In this document: piece after piece, positions 24,225 through 31,975 of the stretch
How positions within the stretch are numbered: the stretch's first letter is position 1
Layout: every line of letters begins with the position of its first letter
Source: Luteolibacter sp.
GTDB taxonomy: Bacteria > Verrucomicrobiota > Verrucomicrobiia > Verrucomicrobiales > Akkermansiaceae
Reading direction: 5' to 3'
NCBI GenBank assembly: GCA_030828305.1
Contig: JAURCU010000016.1
Span: 1 to 34,546 of the forward strand
DNA length: 34,546 nt
The notes under the pieces: generated by a model
What the model was told of the DNA's origin: nothing
Database searches by the model: none
What the model saw: only the letters and a program-made list of their open reading frames with translations
Made by a program: the position numbers and the translations under genes

Positions 24225-24977
24225 TTAGAGGATTTCTCCAATTGGGATCTTACCATTGCTGGCAACAATTGACCAGACGTCACTTCTGCCCTCGACGGGT
24301 GTGAGTTCAACCTTGCCGCCGGCGGTCTGCACGAGCAGTTGGCCTGCTGCGATATCCCAGATTGAAATGCGCGATTCAACGTAGGCGTCGAGGCGGCCGC
24401 AGGCGATGTAGGCCATGCCCAGTGCCGCAGAACCCATCATCCGCATCTTGCGTGCGCGCAATGATCCCTTGCGAAAACGTTCCAGCCCCGTACCGAGAGC
24501 ATCCTCATCCTTGCCGCAGCCGACAAACAGCACCGCCTCTTCGAGTTTTTCACGAGCACTGGCCTGTATGACTTTGCCGTTGAGGCGTGCAGGGGATCCT
24601 TTTTCCACCGTCCAGGTTTCCTGCATCATTGGATCGTGGATCACGCCGAGGATAATTTCGCCATCGACGCGTAGCGCGAGCGACACACAGAAGTGGGGAA
24701 TGTTGTAGAAGTAGTTCACCGTGCCATCGATGGGATCCACAATCCACTGGCGGGAGGCATCCTCTTTGCCAGCAATGCCCTCCTCGCCATAAAGTGCATC
24801 GTCAGGCCTTGCGCCGAGCAGGATGTTGGTGATCAGTTGCTGGGACTCCCTGTCGAGGGCGAGCTTGATGTCGTGATGGCTGGATTCGTCAACAGCCGAG
24901 TCCTCGCCGAAGTGACTGCGCAGCAGTTCCCCGGCCTTAGTGGCGGCTTCAAGAGCAAGTTCCAGATCTGTCATCAT
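24225..24977 (-). CDS. Inositol monophosphatase-family phosphatase
   Basis: This 250-residue protein has all the metal-dependent IMPase signatures. GEE lies at residues 64-66 (ALYGEEG). WIVDPIDGTVNYF at about residues 78-90 supplies D81 and D84, and WDIAAG near residue 207 supplies D208. The family dephosphorylates inositol phosphate, other polyol or sugar phosphates, histidinol phosphate or PAP; motif content alone does not separate these. The start is one of two adjacent ATGs (24977 or 24974); the frame stays open to 25211 inside coaB. It lies in a minus-strand run after eboD and coaB. Beside a sugar-phosphate-cyclase-like gene, a cyclitol-phosphate substrate is an attractive guess, but it could equally be SuhB-like. 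Confidence 0.9.
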   Translation of the reverse strand: MMTDLELALEAATKAGELLRSHFGEDSAVDESSHHDIKLALDRESQQLITNILLGARPDDALYGEEGIAGKEDASRQWIVDPIDGTVNYFYNIPHFCVSLALRVDGEIILGVIHDPMMQETWTVEKGSPARLNGKVIQASAREKLEEAVLFVGCGKDEDALGTGLERFRKGSLRARKMRMMGSAALGMAYIACGRLDAYVESRISIWDIAAGQLLVQTAGGKVELTPVEGRSDVWSIVASNGKIPIGEIL

Positions 24978-25035
24978 GATGGCAAAGGTTGAATGTTTAC
25001 AGGGTATTCTGGCGGTGGTCTGTGACCGCCCGACA

Positions 25036-25689
25036 TCATCCTGCGGGGGCGGATTTGTGGAGATGGATTTCGAGAATGGTGCGGACAAGTTGGTGCGCCA
25101 GGTCGTGTTTGGAAGCTTTCGGAAGGGCTTCGGAATGGTCGGAATGAACCAGCAGCACTTCATTGCTATCGGACTCGAAGCCGATGCCCTGTTTGGAGAC
25201 GTCATTTGCAATGATCAGGTCGCAGCCCTTGCGGGTGAGTTTTTCGCGAGCGTATTGCTCGAGGTTTTCGGTTTCCGCGGCAAAGCCGATCAGGGTTCCT
25301 GTAAAATTCATGTCACTGCGCGCGCTGCCGAGGATGTCCCGGGTTTTGACCAATGCAAGAGTCAGGGTATCGGGATCCTTCTTGATCTTGTTATCGGCGA
25401 CATTGGCCACGGAGTAGTCGGCGACTGCGGCAGCGAAGATGGCAATGTCCATGCGGTTTAGATGCTGGTCGACGGCTTCGTACATGTCGGCGGCTTTCTC
25501 AACGGGGATGAAGTCGGCGCGCTCGGGGACATCGATGGCGGTGGGCCCGGAAATCAAGAGGACCTCGTGGCCTTCGCGGACAAAAGCGGCGGCCAATTCG
25601 TATCCCATCCTGCCCGAGGAGCGATTGGACAGGAATCGCACCGGGTCGATGGGCTCCCGGGTTGGGCCAGCCGTGATGAGAACCTTCAC
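25036..25689 (-). CDS. coaB: Stand-alone phosphopantothenate--cysteine ligase (CoaB domain)
   Basis: This 217-residue protein matches only the CoaB half of the usual CoaBC fusion. The N-terminus is VLITAGPTREPIDPVRFLSN followed by RSSGRMGYELA, then IFAAAVADYSVA, the KIKK lysine loop, and GFAAETENLEQYAREKL. CoaB joins 4'-phosphopantothenate to cysteine using CTP or ATP in coenzyme A synthesis. The decarboxylase half (CoaC) must lie elsewhere. Start choice: GTG at 25689 gives the normal family start. A TTG at 25728 would overlap the eboD stop by four bases (TTGA) and add 13 residues, so coupling with eboD is possible. The IMPase gene follows after 58 bases. Confidence 0.88.
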   Translation of the reverse strand: MKVLITAGPTREPIDPVRFLSNRSSGRMGYELAAAFVREGHEVLLISGPTAIDVPERADFIPVEKAADMYEAVDQHLNRMDIAIFAAAVADYSVANVADNKIKKDPDTLTLALVKTRDILGSARSDMNFTGTLIGFAAETENLEQYAREKLTRKGCDLIIANDVSKQGIGFESDSNEVLLVHSDHSEALPKASKHDLAHQLVRTILEIHLHKSAPAG

Positions 25690-25724
25690 GGCCGCAGTGT
25701 GGGCACAATGATCAGAATGGGCAA

Positions 25725-26870
25725 TCAAGCATTCGCCAAGCTTTTGAGCTTCTCAATGCAGTTGGCCATGACCTCGAGGTCGATCTCATGAACGTCAACA
25801 CCTTCGCCAATCCCCTTGAGCATGAGGATGGTGAGCTCTCCTCCGAGGTGCTCGCGAAATTCGTGGATACCCTCGAATACCCGGCGGTTGCCGTCCTCGT
25901 CGGCCCAGTCCAGGCCGGGATGGTAGGTGTGGAGTCCGAGCCGGGAGATGACTTCGATTACCCGCATGGCCAGAGATTCGTCGGTTAGACCGATGCGTGC
26001 CGAGTAAAGTGTGTCCAGCGACAGGCCGACAGCCACCGCCTCGGCGTGTGAGAGCCGGTAATCGGTAAGGGCCTCAAGCTTGTGAGCGGCCCAGTGGCCG
26101 TAATCGAGGGGGCGACTGGAACCGCTCTCGAACGGATCTCCGTTGGTGGCGATGTGTTCGGCATGCAGCATGCCTGAGCGTTCAACACAGGTTTCAACCG
26201 CTGTGGGGACCAGGGCTTTGAGGTCCTTGATATTCGCCTCGATCCATTCGTAGAAACTGCCGTCTTTTACCAACGCCACCTTGATTGCCTCGATCAGTCC
26301 GGCGCGGCGGGTTTCTTCGGGTTGGGTGTGAAGGAATCTGAAGTCGTTGATGACGGCAAAGGGCACGGCGAAGGAACCGATCCAGTTCTTCTTGCCGAAG
26401 GAATTGATCGCGCATTTGACACCAACCCCACTGTCGTCTTGCGAGAGAGTGGTGGTGGGAAAGCGCACCAAGCGAACCCCGCGATGAGCGGTGGCGGCCC
26501 CGTAGCCGATGGCGTCCAGAAAGGCGCCACCACCGATGGCAATCAGGTAGGAGTGGCGGTCGAGATGGGCGAGGTCGATGGCCTGCCAGGTTTCACGCAC
26601 CCAGAGGTCGTCGTTTTTCACGGTTTCACCGCCGGGCAGCATGCGGACGCCAACCAATTCCACGTCGATATCGTTAAAGTAGGAGGCCACATCTTGGCTC
26701 AGTTCGGGCCATGCTTCAGACACGGGGGACTCCATGATTACCAATGCGCGCCGCCCGCCACCTTCGGCCAGAATATCGGCGAGTTCGGGGTTCTCTCTGT
26801 TGAATGCATCGCGGGTGTAGACGATGCGGTGGGTAAAGGAGACAGGGATCTGGTAGTCTTTGCGCGGCAT
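25725..26870 (-). CDS. eboD: EboD-type 3-dehydroquinate-synthase-like sugar phosphate cyclase
   Basis: This 381-residue member of the dehydroquinate synthase superfamily is closest in my memory to EboD. It has LPGGETVKND, the NAD-binding run YLIAIGGGAFLDAIGYGA, FPTTTLSQDDSGVGVK, SFGKKNWIGSFAVPFAVIND, GDPFESGSSRPLDYGHW and VFEGIHEFREHLGGELTILM. The metal ligands of the superfamily appear intact: E194 (GLIEAIKVA), H259 (LDYGHW) and H275 (LSHAEAVA). The superfamily cyclises C7 sugar phosphates to cyclitols or dehydroquinate; the EboD substrate is unknown to me. The sequence CAINSFGKKNWIGSF differs from true AroB. The start is the ATG at 26870. It is first in the run eboD-coaB-IMPase-ispF and divergent from tcdA. 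Confidence 0.85.
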   Translation of the reverse strand: MPRKDYQIPVSFTHRIVYTRDAFNRENPELADILAEGGGRRALVIMESPVSEAWPELSQDVASYFNDIDVELVGVRMLPGGETVKNDDLWVRETWQAIDLAHLDRHSYLIAIGGGAFLDAIGYGAATAHRGVRLVRFPTTTLSQDDSGVGVKCAINSFGKKNWIGSFAVPFAVINDFRFLHTQPEETRRAGLIEAIKVALVKDGSFYEWIEANIKDLKALVPTAVETCVERSGMLHAEHIATNGDPFESGSSRPLDYGHWAAHKLEALTDYRLSHAEAVAVGLSLDTLYSARIGLTDESLAMRVIEVISRLGLHTYHPGLDWADEDGNRRVFEGIHEFREHLGGELTILMLKGIGEGVDVHEIDLEVMANCIEKLKSLANA

Positions 26871-26902
26871 GAGACAATGTGGCAGCGGTAAGGGATGGGC
26901 AG

Positions 26903-26916
26903 AGTATTGTAATACT
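26903..26916. promoter_or_regulatory. Inverted repeat between eboD and tcdA
   Basis: AGTATT and AATACT face each other across GT in the 83-base divergent region, 33 bases before eboD and 38 before tcdA. The AT-rich dyad in a short divergent promoter region is a candidate operator. No regulator gene is nearby. Confidence 0.3.
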
Positions 26917-26953
26917 ACGATAGCTCGTCCATGTTTCTAGGTAGTTTTTTGAA

Positions 26954-27766
26954 ATGACTGAATCACATGATCCCCGCTTCGGTGGCATTGCCCGTCTCTA
27001 CGGAGAATCGGCCCTGAACCATTTTCACGACGCCCACGTCGCAGTTGTGGGTATTGGTGGCGTAGGCTCCTGGGCGGTTGAGGCGCTTGCCCGCTCAGGC
27101 ATCGGCAAACTCACACTGGTTGACCTTGATGAAATCTGTGAAACCAACATCAACCGCCAACTGCATGCGATGGACGGCCAGATTGGCCGCCAGAAGACCG
27201 AGGTCATGGCTGAGCGCATACGCGCCATCCATCCGCAATGCGAAGTGACCGTTGTGGCAGGCTTCTTCAAGGAGGCCACCGCCGAGGGGATTATGGTGGG
27301 TGGTTTTGACGCGCTCATCGATGCCATCGACACCCGCGCGCACAAGGCGCTTCTGTTGGCCGAATGCGTGAAGCGCGGCATCCACGTGGTGACCTGCGGG
27401 GCGGCCGGAGGGCGCCGCGATCCGACCCTCATCCGAGTGGAGGATCTGGCTTTTGCCGGCAAGGATGCGATGCTGCAACAACTGCGCCGCACCCTGCGCC
27501 GTGATCATGGCTTTGCCAAGACACCCGAGGCAAGCAAGCCACAAGCGATGGGCATTGAAGCCGTGTTTTCCGTGGAACTGCCCTGGTATGCCCAATGCGA
27601 TGGCGAGGTGAGCCGCATGAAGCCCGGAGAGGAAAACAGGCCCAGAGGTGGGTCGGTTCTTGGCTGTGACTGGGGCATGGGTTCGGCAACCCATGTGACG
27701 GCTTGCTTCGGTCAGATCGCGGTGGGAAGAGTGCTGGAATTCTTGAGTTCGCAGAGCAAGACCTAG
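26954..27766 (+). CDS. tcdA: tRNA threonylcarbamoyladenosine dehydratase
   Basis: This 270-residue E1-like (ThiF/HesA) enzyme converts t6A37 in tRNA to its cyclic form, ct6A, using ATP. The nucleotide-binding loop is AVVGIGGVGSWAVEALARSG at residues 30-49, followed by LTLVDLDEICETNINRQLHA and the DAIDTRAHKALL segment. The C-terminal part has TCGAAGGRRDPTLIRVEDL, typical of TcdA/CsdL rather than ThiF. No rhodanese or ubiquitin-like partner is adjacent. The start is the ATG at 26954, preceded by a T-rich stretch without a Shine-Dalgarno sequence. Downstream, 204 bases separate it from the convergent rpmJ gene; they contain a perfect 10-bp palindrome (GCGCTAGCGC at 27812-27821) and the rpmJ terminator. 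Confidence 0.94.
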   Translation: MTESHDPRFGGIARLYGESALNHFHDAHVAVVGIGGVGSWAVEALARSGIGKLTLVDLDEICETNINRQLHAMDGQIGRQKTEVMAERIRAIHPQCEVTVVAGFFKEATAEGIMVGGFDALIDAIDTRAHKALLLAECVKRGIHVVTCGAAGGRRDPTLIRVEDLAFAGKDAMLQQLRRTLRRDHGFAKTPEASKPQAMGIEAVFSVELPWYAQCDGEVSRMKPGEENRPRGGSVLGCDWGMGSATHVTACFGQIAVGRVLEFLSSQSKT

Positions 27767-27914
27767 ACGCACTTGTGAGCATGCGGGCAGGGCGTGGTCG
27801 ACTTGGACCAAGCGCTAGCGCGTTGATTTCCCATCGGCTGGATCCAATCGCTCAGCATGGCCAGATGTCAGCTCCAAAAGCATCCCTGAGGAATTCGTCA
27901 CGAATGCGCTTACG

Positions 27915-27943
27915 AAAAAAGCGATCCCTCGCGGGATCGCTTT
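27915..27943 (-). terminator. Rho-independent terminator of rpmJ
   Basis: AAAGCGATCCC and GGGATCGCTTT form an 11-bp stem with a TCGC loop. On the minus strand the stem is followed directly by a run of six T. It lies about 28 bases after the rpmJ stop. On the plus strand it could also help end tcdA transcripts, but only three T follow. Confidence 0.88.
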
Positions 27944-27970
27944 GGAAAAGCGTTAGAGGGTCTAGCGCGA

Positions 27971-28132
27971 TTACAAACCCTTCTTGGACAGACGGGTGCC
28001 CGGAGTAGCGCCTTGGCGGGCCTTGAACTTCGGGTTGGACTTGCAGATCACATAGACAGTGCCTTTGCGCTTCACGATTTGGCAATCAGCGTGGCGGCGC
28101 TTGGCTGAGGAGAGAGAGGAGAGAACTTTCAT
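27971..28132 (-). CDS. rpmJ: Large-subunit ribosomal protein bL36, cysteine-poor form
   Basis: This 53-residue bL36 has the family core [20 protein letters not shown] near residues 21-40. The zinc form uses C-x2-C, a third C and a H. Here the first cysteine position reads as part of KRRHAD, the second is C17, the third C30, and the final histidine is replaced by phenylalanine (NPKFKARQ). Only two of four ligands remain, so zinc binding is unlikely, as in YkgO-type paralogues. A 12-residue tail ([12 protein letters not shown]) follows the usual end. The gene is alone, flanked by a strong terminator and divergent from pgsA, rather than in a large ribosomal operon. The ATG at 28132 is the start that matches the family; the frame is open further upstream. 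Confidence 0.92.
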   Translation of the reverse strand: MKVLSSLSSAKRRHADCQIVKRKGTVYVICKSNPKFKARQGATPGTRLSKKGL

Positions 28133-28320
28133 GGCAGGAGAGGGTTCGTGGTGGGCGGGCAAACTACCGCCCTCGCCCACGGTGTAAAGGCATTTCTGGG
28201 ACCGCAAAGCGGATTTGACGCTCTTTTTGGGCCAAAGCGCTGATGATCTGCTGAAATTTTGGCCTAGGTGACTGATTTCCAGATTGTTGGGTGAACGGGT
28301 TTTTAGTTTTCTGAGGCCTG

Positions 28321-28890
28321 ATGACACTGGCCTCCAAGATCACCATCGCCCGGATTTGCCTGGTTCCGGCCTTCGTGGCTTTGGCCTTTCGTTACGGGGC
28401 TACGATGGATGCCGGCAGCCCCGATGAGGCGCTGCGTTGGCTCGCGGTGAGTATTTTCGTCATCGCGGCCCTCAGTGACGCGCTCGATGGGTGGATCGCG
28501 CGGCGCTTTGACCAATTCAGCAAGCTCGGGGCCTTTCTCGATCCACTCGCCGACAAGCTACTCATGGGTTGGGGAGTTCTTGTCGGCACACTCGTGGACT
28601 GGGGCGAGCCCGGCTGGCACCTGCCGATGTGGTTTGCCATTGTCGTCTGGAGTCGCGATGCCCTCATGATCATTGGTCTCATCATTCTCAAGCGCACCAA
28701 GCGGCGCATTGAGTTCAAGCCCCACTTTTCTGGCAAGTTTTCCACGGCCAGCCAGTTCATCACTTTGGCATGGGTGACCCTCGGAGTTCTCAAGATGGAC
28801 CCTGTCTGGCCCTGTGCAGTTGCTACATTCTTCATTACCTGGTCAGCAATCGCGTACTTCCAGCAGGCCAGGGCCCTGATGAAATCCTGA
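28321..28890 (+). CDS. pgsA: CDP-diacylglycerol--glycerol-3-phosphate 3-phosphatidyltransferase
   Basis: This 189-residue CDP-alcohol phosphatidyltransferase makes phosphatidylglycerol phosphate, the precursor of phosphatidylglycerol and cardiolipin. The family motif D-x2-D-G-x2-A-R-x8-G-x3-D-x3-D is complete: D53, D56, G57, A60, R61, G70, D74 and D78. Several hydrophobic segments match the usual six-helix fold. PgsA is preferred over other CDP-alcohol transferases from the length and the start [15 protein letters not shown], but a related headgroup cannot be ruled out. The ATG at 28321 follows CTGAGGCCTG, one of the few recognisable Shine-Dalgarno sequences in the window. A DUF4174 gene follows after 51 bases. 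Confidence 0.87.
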   Translation: MTLASKITIARICLVPAFVALAFRYGATMDAGSPDEALRWLAVSIFVIAALSDALDGWIARRFDQFSKLGAFLDPLADKLLMGWGVLVGTLVDWGEPGWHLPMWFAIVVWSRDALMIIGLIILKRTKRRIEFKPHFSGKFSTASQFITLAWVTLGVLKMDPVWPCAVATFFITWSAIAYFQQARALMKS

Positions 28891-28941
28891 ACGCAGAGCC
28901 TTCGCTTGCATGAGCGCCGGGCTGGAGTAAGCAAGAGAATC

Positions 28942-29364
28942 ATGCGTGTTCTCACCCTGCTCTTCTTTGCTCAGATGTTCACATCCGCCCAAGATTCCAA
29001 GATACTCAAGGCCCACCAGTGGAAGCATCGCCTGGTGATCGCCCATGTGGTGGATGCGGATGCCAGGGCTGTGGCCGAGAGCTGGAAGCAGGCGCAGGAT
29101 GGAGCCACAATGCGTCATTTGAAGTTGGTGGACGTCTCGGCAGAGCCCATCCAGGTCGACGGAAGTGTGCGCCCTGACAAAGCCGAGATGGAAGTCGTTC
29201 GTGGCTCTGTGGGCATTGAGAGCCCGGACCAATCGGTCTTTGTGCTGGTTGGCAAGGATGGAGGCATCAAGGCGCGCCAACAGGGCAAGCTTGATCTCAA
29301 TGCATTCTTCGCCCTGATCGATGCCATGCCCATGCGTCAGCGTGAGATGCGGGCGCGGCAATAA
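28942..29364 (+). CDS. Exported DUF4174-like protein
   Basis: This 140-residue protein has a short signal peptide (MRVLTLLFFAQMFTSAQ). Its body matches the DUF4174 pattern as I remember it: a start with HQWKHRLVIAHVV, a middle strand LKLVDVSAE, then SVFVLVGKDGGIKARQQGKL, and an end with FFALIDAMPMRQREMR. DUF4174 proteins look like small thioredoxin-fold relatives without the active cysteines; there is no cysteine here. The function is unknown. I chose the ATG at 28942 at the signal peptide; the frame is open from 28906. It follows pgsA by 51 bases and converges on ilvN with only 7 bases between stops. Confidence 0.8.
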   Translation: MRVLTLLFFAQMFTSAQDSKILKAHQWKHRLVIAHVVDADARAVAESWKQAQDGATMRHLKLVDVSAEPIQVDGSVRPDKAEMEVVRGSVGIESPDQSVFVLVGKDGGIKARQQGKLDLNAFFALIDAMPMRQREMRARQ

Positions 29365-29371
29365 ACCTTGA

Positions 29372-29917
29372 TCAGGTCGGTTGCTCGCCGCGGGCCATCA
29401 CCACCTTGCCGGTGCGAACCGTCTCAATGATATTGAATTGCGAGAACATGGTGACGGCGGCATCGATCTTGGGGCTATCGCCTTGAATCATGATCACCAT
29501 CGAAGTCGGGGTCAGGTCCACGGTTTTACCATCAAAGTGATCGACGATCTGCAGGGCCTGCGAGCGTTCATCGGGCGAACACTTGATTTTGATCAGGATC
29601 ATCTCCTTGCTGACGGAATCGGCGGAGGTGTGCTCGAAGCAGTGGATGACATCCACCAACTTGTTGACCTGCATGATGATCTGGTCGAGTCCCTCGGGGT
29701 CTCCCGAGATGCCGATGGTCATGCGCGAGAAATGGGTATTGCGGCCCTCGGAGACGACCAGGGAGTCGATGTTGAATCCGCGTCGAGAGAACACCTGGCA
29801 GATGCGCATGAGCACACCAGGCTGGTTGTTGACCTGAATGGACAGGGTATGAGCGGGCCCCTTGGCGATCTTGATGGTGGCAGGATCGCTGTCGTATGTG
29901 GTAATGGTCTTGGACAT
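29372..29917 (-). CDS. ilvN: Acetolactate synthase small (regulatory) subunit
   Basis: This 181-residue regulatory subunit of acetohydroxyacid synthase has an N-terminal ACT domain (HTLSIQVNNQPGVLMRICQV, then FSRRGFNIDSLVVS) at about residues 22-95. A C-terminal half (KEMILIKIKCSPDERSQALQ; VDLTPTSMVIMIQGDSPKID) follows. It binds branched-chain amino acids, usually valine, and restrains the catalytic subunit. The ATG at 29917 gives the usual short lead before the ACT domain; the frame is open to a TTG at 29965. It lies 57 bases after ilvB on the same strand, the standard order. Confidence 0.95.
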   Translation of the reverse strand: MSKTITTYDSDPATIKIAKGPAHTLSIQVNNQPGVLMRICQVFSRRGFNIDSLVVSEGRNTHFSRMTIGISGDPEGLDQIIMQVNKLVDVIHCFEHTSADSVSKEMILIKIKCSPDERSQALQIVDHFDGKTVDLTPTSMVIMIQGDSPKIDAAVTMFSQFNIIETVRTGKVVMARGEQPT

Positions 29918-29974
29918 GGGAAAGGGAGGTGATGGTGGAGTTGAAGGCTCGGATGCTTTTTTCAAGCAGCCGGA

Positions 29975-31702
29975 TCAAGTGGAACCGGTAGGTTTGGCCA
30001 TCTTCGTCTTGGGAGGCTCAACGATCATGTCTTCGAGGGCCGCTCCGGCCGGAATCATCGGGAACACATTTTCGGTCTTCACGCATTCGGCATGGATGAG
30101 GAAAGGGCCGTCATTGTAATCGAGGGCTTTTTGCAGCATGCGTTTTACGTCGGCTCCACGGCGTATATGCACCGAGGGAATGCCATAAGCATCGGCCAGC
30201 TTGCAGAAGTCAGGATTGCCTTCGAGGTCCACACCGGACTCTCGGTTGTCGAAGAACAGCTCCTGCCACTGGCGTACCATGCCCAGGTAGTGGTTGTTGA
30301 GCACCACGATCTTGATCGGTAGTTTATGGATGGCTGCGGTGGCCAACTCGAAGAAGGTCATCTGGAAGCCGCCGTCACCAGCGATCGAGATCACGGTCTT
30401 GTCGGGGCAGGCGAGTTGGGCGCCGATTGCGGCAGGGAAGCCGAAGCCCATGGTGCCGGCTCCGCCAGAGGACAGCCAGTGATAGGATTCGTCGTTCTTA
30501 TAGAACTGGGCCGCCCACATCTGGTGCTGGCCAACGTCGGTGCTGACGATGGCTTTGCCTTCGGTGAGTTGATAGAGTTCATCGATAACTTGCTGCATGC
30601 GCAATCCGCCCTGCTTGCGGTAGCTAAGCGGGAACTTTTTCTTGTAGCCACTGAGCTTGTTGAGCCACTCCCCGGTTTCGAGTTTGCCGACGTGTGGCAG
30701 CAGCGTCTTGAGGGCGGACTTGGCGTCGCCGACGATCTGAACGTCGGGGCGGATCATCTTACCCATTTCGGAGGGGTCGATGTCGATGTGGATGATGTCG
30801 GCTTCCTGACAGAATTTGGAAGGCTGACCAATGATGCGGTCATCGAAACGTGAACCGACGTTGATCAGCAGGTCGCATTCGACCATCGCCTTGTTGGCAT
30901 AAGCGGTGCCGTGCATGCCAAGCATGCCCAGCGAGAGCTCGTGGGTTTCGGGGAATACGCCCTTGCCCAACAGTGTGGTGGTCACCGGCGCGTTGAGGGT
31001 TTGAGCAAGCTTCATCAGCTCCTTGTCGGCGCGCGAAATCATGCAGCCTTGGCCGGCGAGAATCACCGGGCGTTTGGCACGGCTGATGAGCTGGGCGGCG
31101 CGCTTGGCGGCCTCTTCGTCAATTTCCTTTGCGGAGTCCGGGTTGTAGCCCGGAAGATCAAAAGGGGCATCCATGTCGCCGGTGAAGGGGCCCGAGGACA
31201 CATCCTTGGGGATATCGATAAGCACTGGCCCGGGGCGGCCGGTGGTGGCGATGTGATAGGCCTCTCTGGCAATGCGTGGCAGAGAGTTGGGATCCTTGAC
31301 CAAATAGTTGTGTTTCACCACCGGAATGGTGATGCCGAAGATGTCGGCTTCCTGAAAAGCGTCTTTGCCCAGCATCCAGCTCACGGTCTGGCCAGAGATG
31401 ACAATCATGGGGACCGAGTCCATTTGTGCGGTCATGAGGCCAGTCACGGTATTGCCGGCACCGGGGCCGGAGGTCACGAGCACCGCCGCAGGCTTACCAG
31501 TGGCACGGGCGTAGCCGTCGGCCATGTGCACTGCACCCTGCTCGTGACGCACAAGGATGAACTTGATCTTGCTCTCAACGGTCTCGAGGGCGTCGAAAAT
31601 GGGGATGGCGGCTCCACCGGAGTAACCGAAGATGTATTCGATGCCGAGATCATCGAGGGTTTTGATAAGCGCTTGTGCGCCGTCGAGGGAGGGGGCGATC
31701 AT
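29975..31702 (-). CDS. ilvB: Acetolactate synthase large (catalytic) subunit
   Basis: This 575-residue thiamine-diphosphate enzyme condenses pyruvate with pyruvate or 2-ketobutyrate in valine, leucine and isoleucine synthesis. E54 in [19 protein letters not shown] is the cofactor-activating glutamate. [20 protein letters not shown] is the typical AHAS signature, and the diphosphate/Mg site is [17 protein letters not shown] followed by [13 protein letters not shown]. The length is normal. The ATG at 31702 has no Shine-Dalgarno sequence in front (CCCCTGATTTC). I see no leader peptide rich in branched-chain codons upstream, so classic attenuation is not evident. ilvN follows. Confidence 0.97.
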   Translation of the reverse strand: MIAPSLDGAQALIKTLDDLGIEYIFGYSGGAAIPIFDALETVESKIKFILVRHEQGAVHMADGYARATGKPAAVLVTSGPGAGNTVTGLMTAQMDSVPMIVISGQTVSWMLGKDAFQEADIFGITIPVVKHNYLVKDPNSLPRIAREAYHIATTGRPGPVLIDIPKDVSSGPFTGDMDAPFDLPGYNPDSAKEIDEEAAKRAAQLISRAKRPVILAGQGCMISRADKELMKLAQTLNAPVTTTLLGKGVFPETHELSLGMLGMHGTAYANKAMVECDLLINVGSRFDDRIIGQPSKFCQEADIIHIDIDPSEMGKMIRPDVQIVGDAKSALKTLLPHVGKLETGEWLNKLSGYKKKFPLSYRKQGGLRMQQVIDELYQLTEGKAIVSTDVGQHQMWAAQFYKNDESYHWLSSGGAGTMGFGFPAAIGAQLACPDKTVISIAGDGGFQMTFFELATAAIHKLPIKIVVLNNHYLGMVRQWQELFFDNRESGVDLEGNPDFCKLADAYGIPSVHIRRGADVKRMLQKALDYNDGPFLIHAECVKTENVFPMIPAGAALEDMIVEPPKTKMAKPTGST

Positions 31703-31975
31703 GAAATCAGGGGTTAAGGGCGGAGAAATTGCTTTATTCCGAATTTATTGACAATCAAAATCGGCATTTTCTGTCTAACTTGCAATATATTTTGGTTTCG
31801 GGTGAGTGAAAACTCGTATTTTTTACTCAAAACAAGATTTTTAGACCCTTTTATATTACAAATTTAGGATATCGCCTGGGCCTATGACGCTGACCGCTCT
31901 CAAAGACAGTCAATCGAAGCTAAATCAGCATTTCGTGCATTGCCTTGTCGCTGGGAGGCGGCAAGCTTAAGTCAA
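31703..31975. other. AT-rich divergent intergenic region
   Basis: This gap between divergent ilvB and the TonB-like gene is markedly AT-rich from about 31725 to 31865, unlike the GC-rich surroundings. It includes TTGACA at 31748 and TATATT elements near 31786 and 31850. Promoters for both directions are expected here, but no pair with good spacing could be fixed by eye. A GGAGG at 31955-31959 lies too far (over 15 bases) before the chosen GTG start to be a normal ribosome-binding site. Confidence 0.4.

Noticed and set aside
24591-24605. Third copy of the GGATCCTTTTT core seen at 10964 and 15635
   Set aside because: Only the short core is shared, and it is explained by codons of the IMPase gene.
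30911-31717. 268-codon plus-strand frame opposite ilvB
   Set aside because: The Gly/His-rich product is an antisense shadow of a certain ilvB gene.
31748-31790. TTGACA with downstream TATATT as a sigma-70 promoter for the TonB-like gene
   Set aside because: The spacing between the two elements is far from the normal 16-18 bases.
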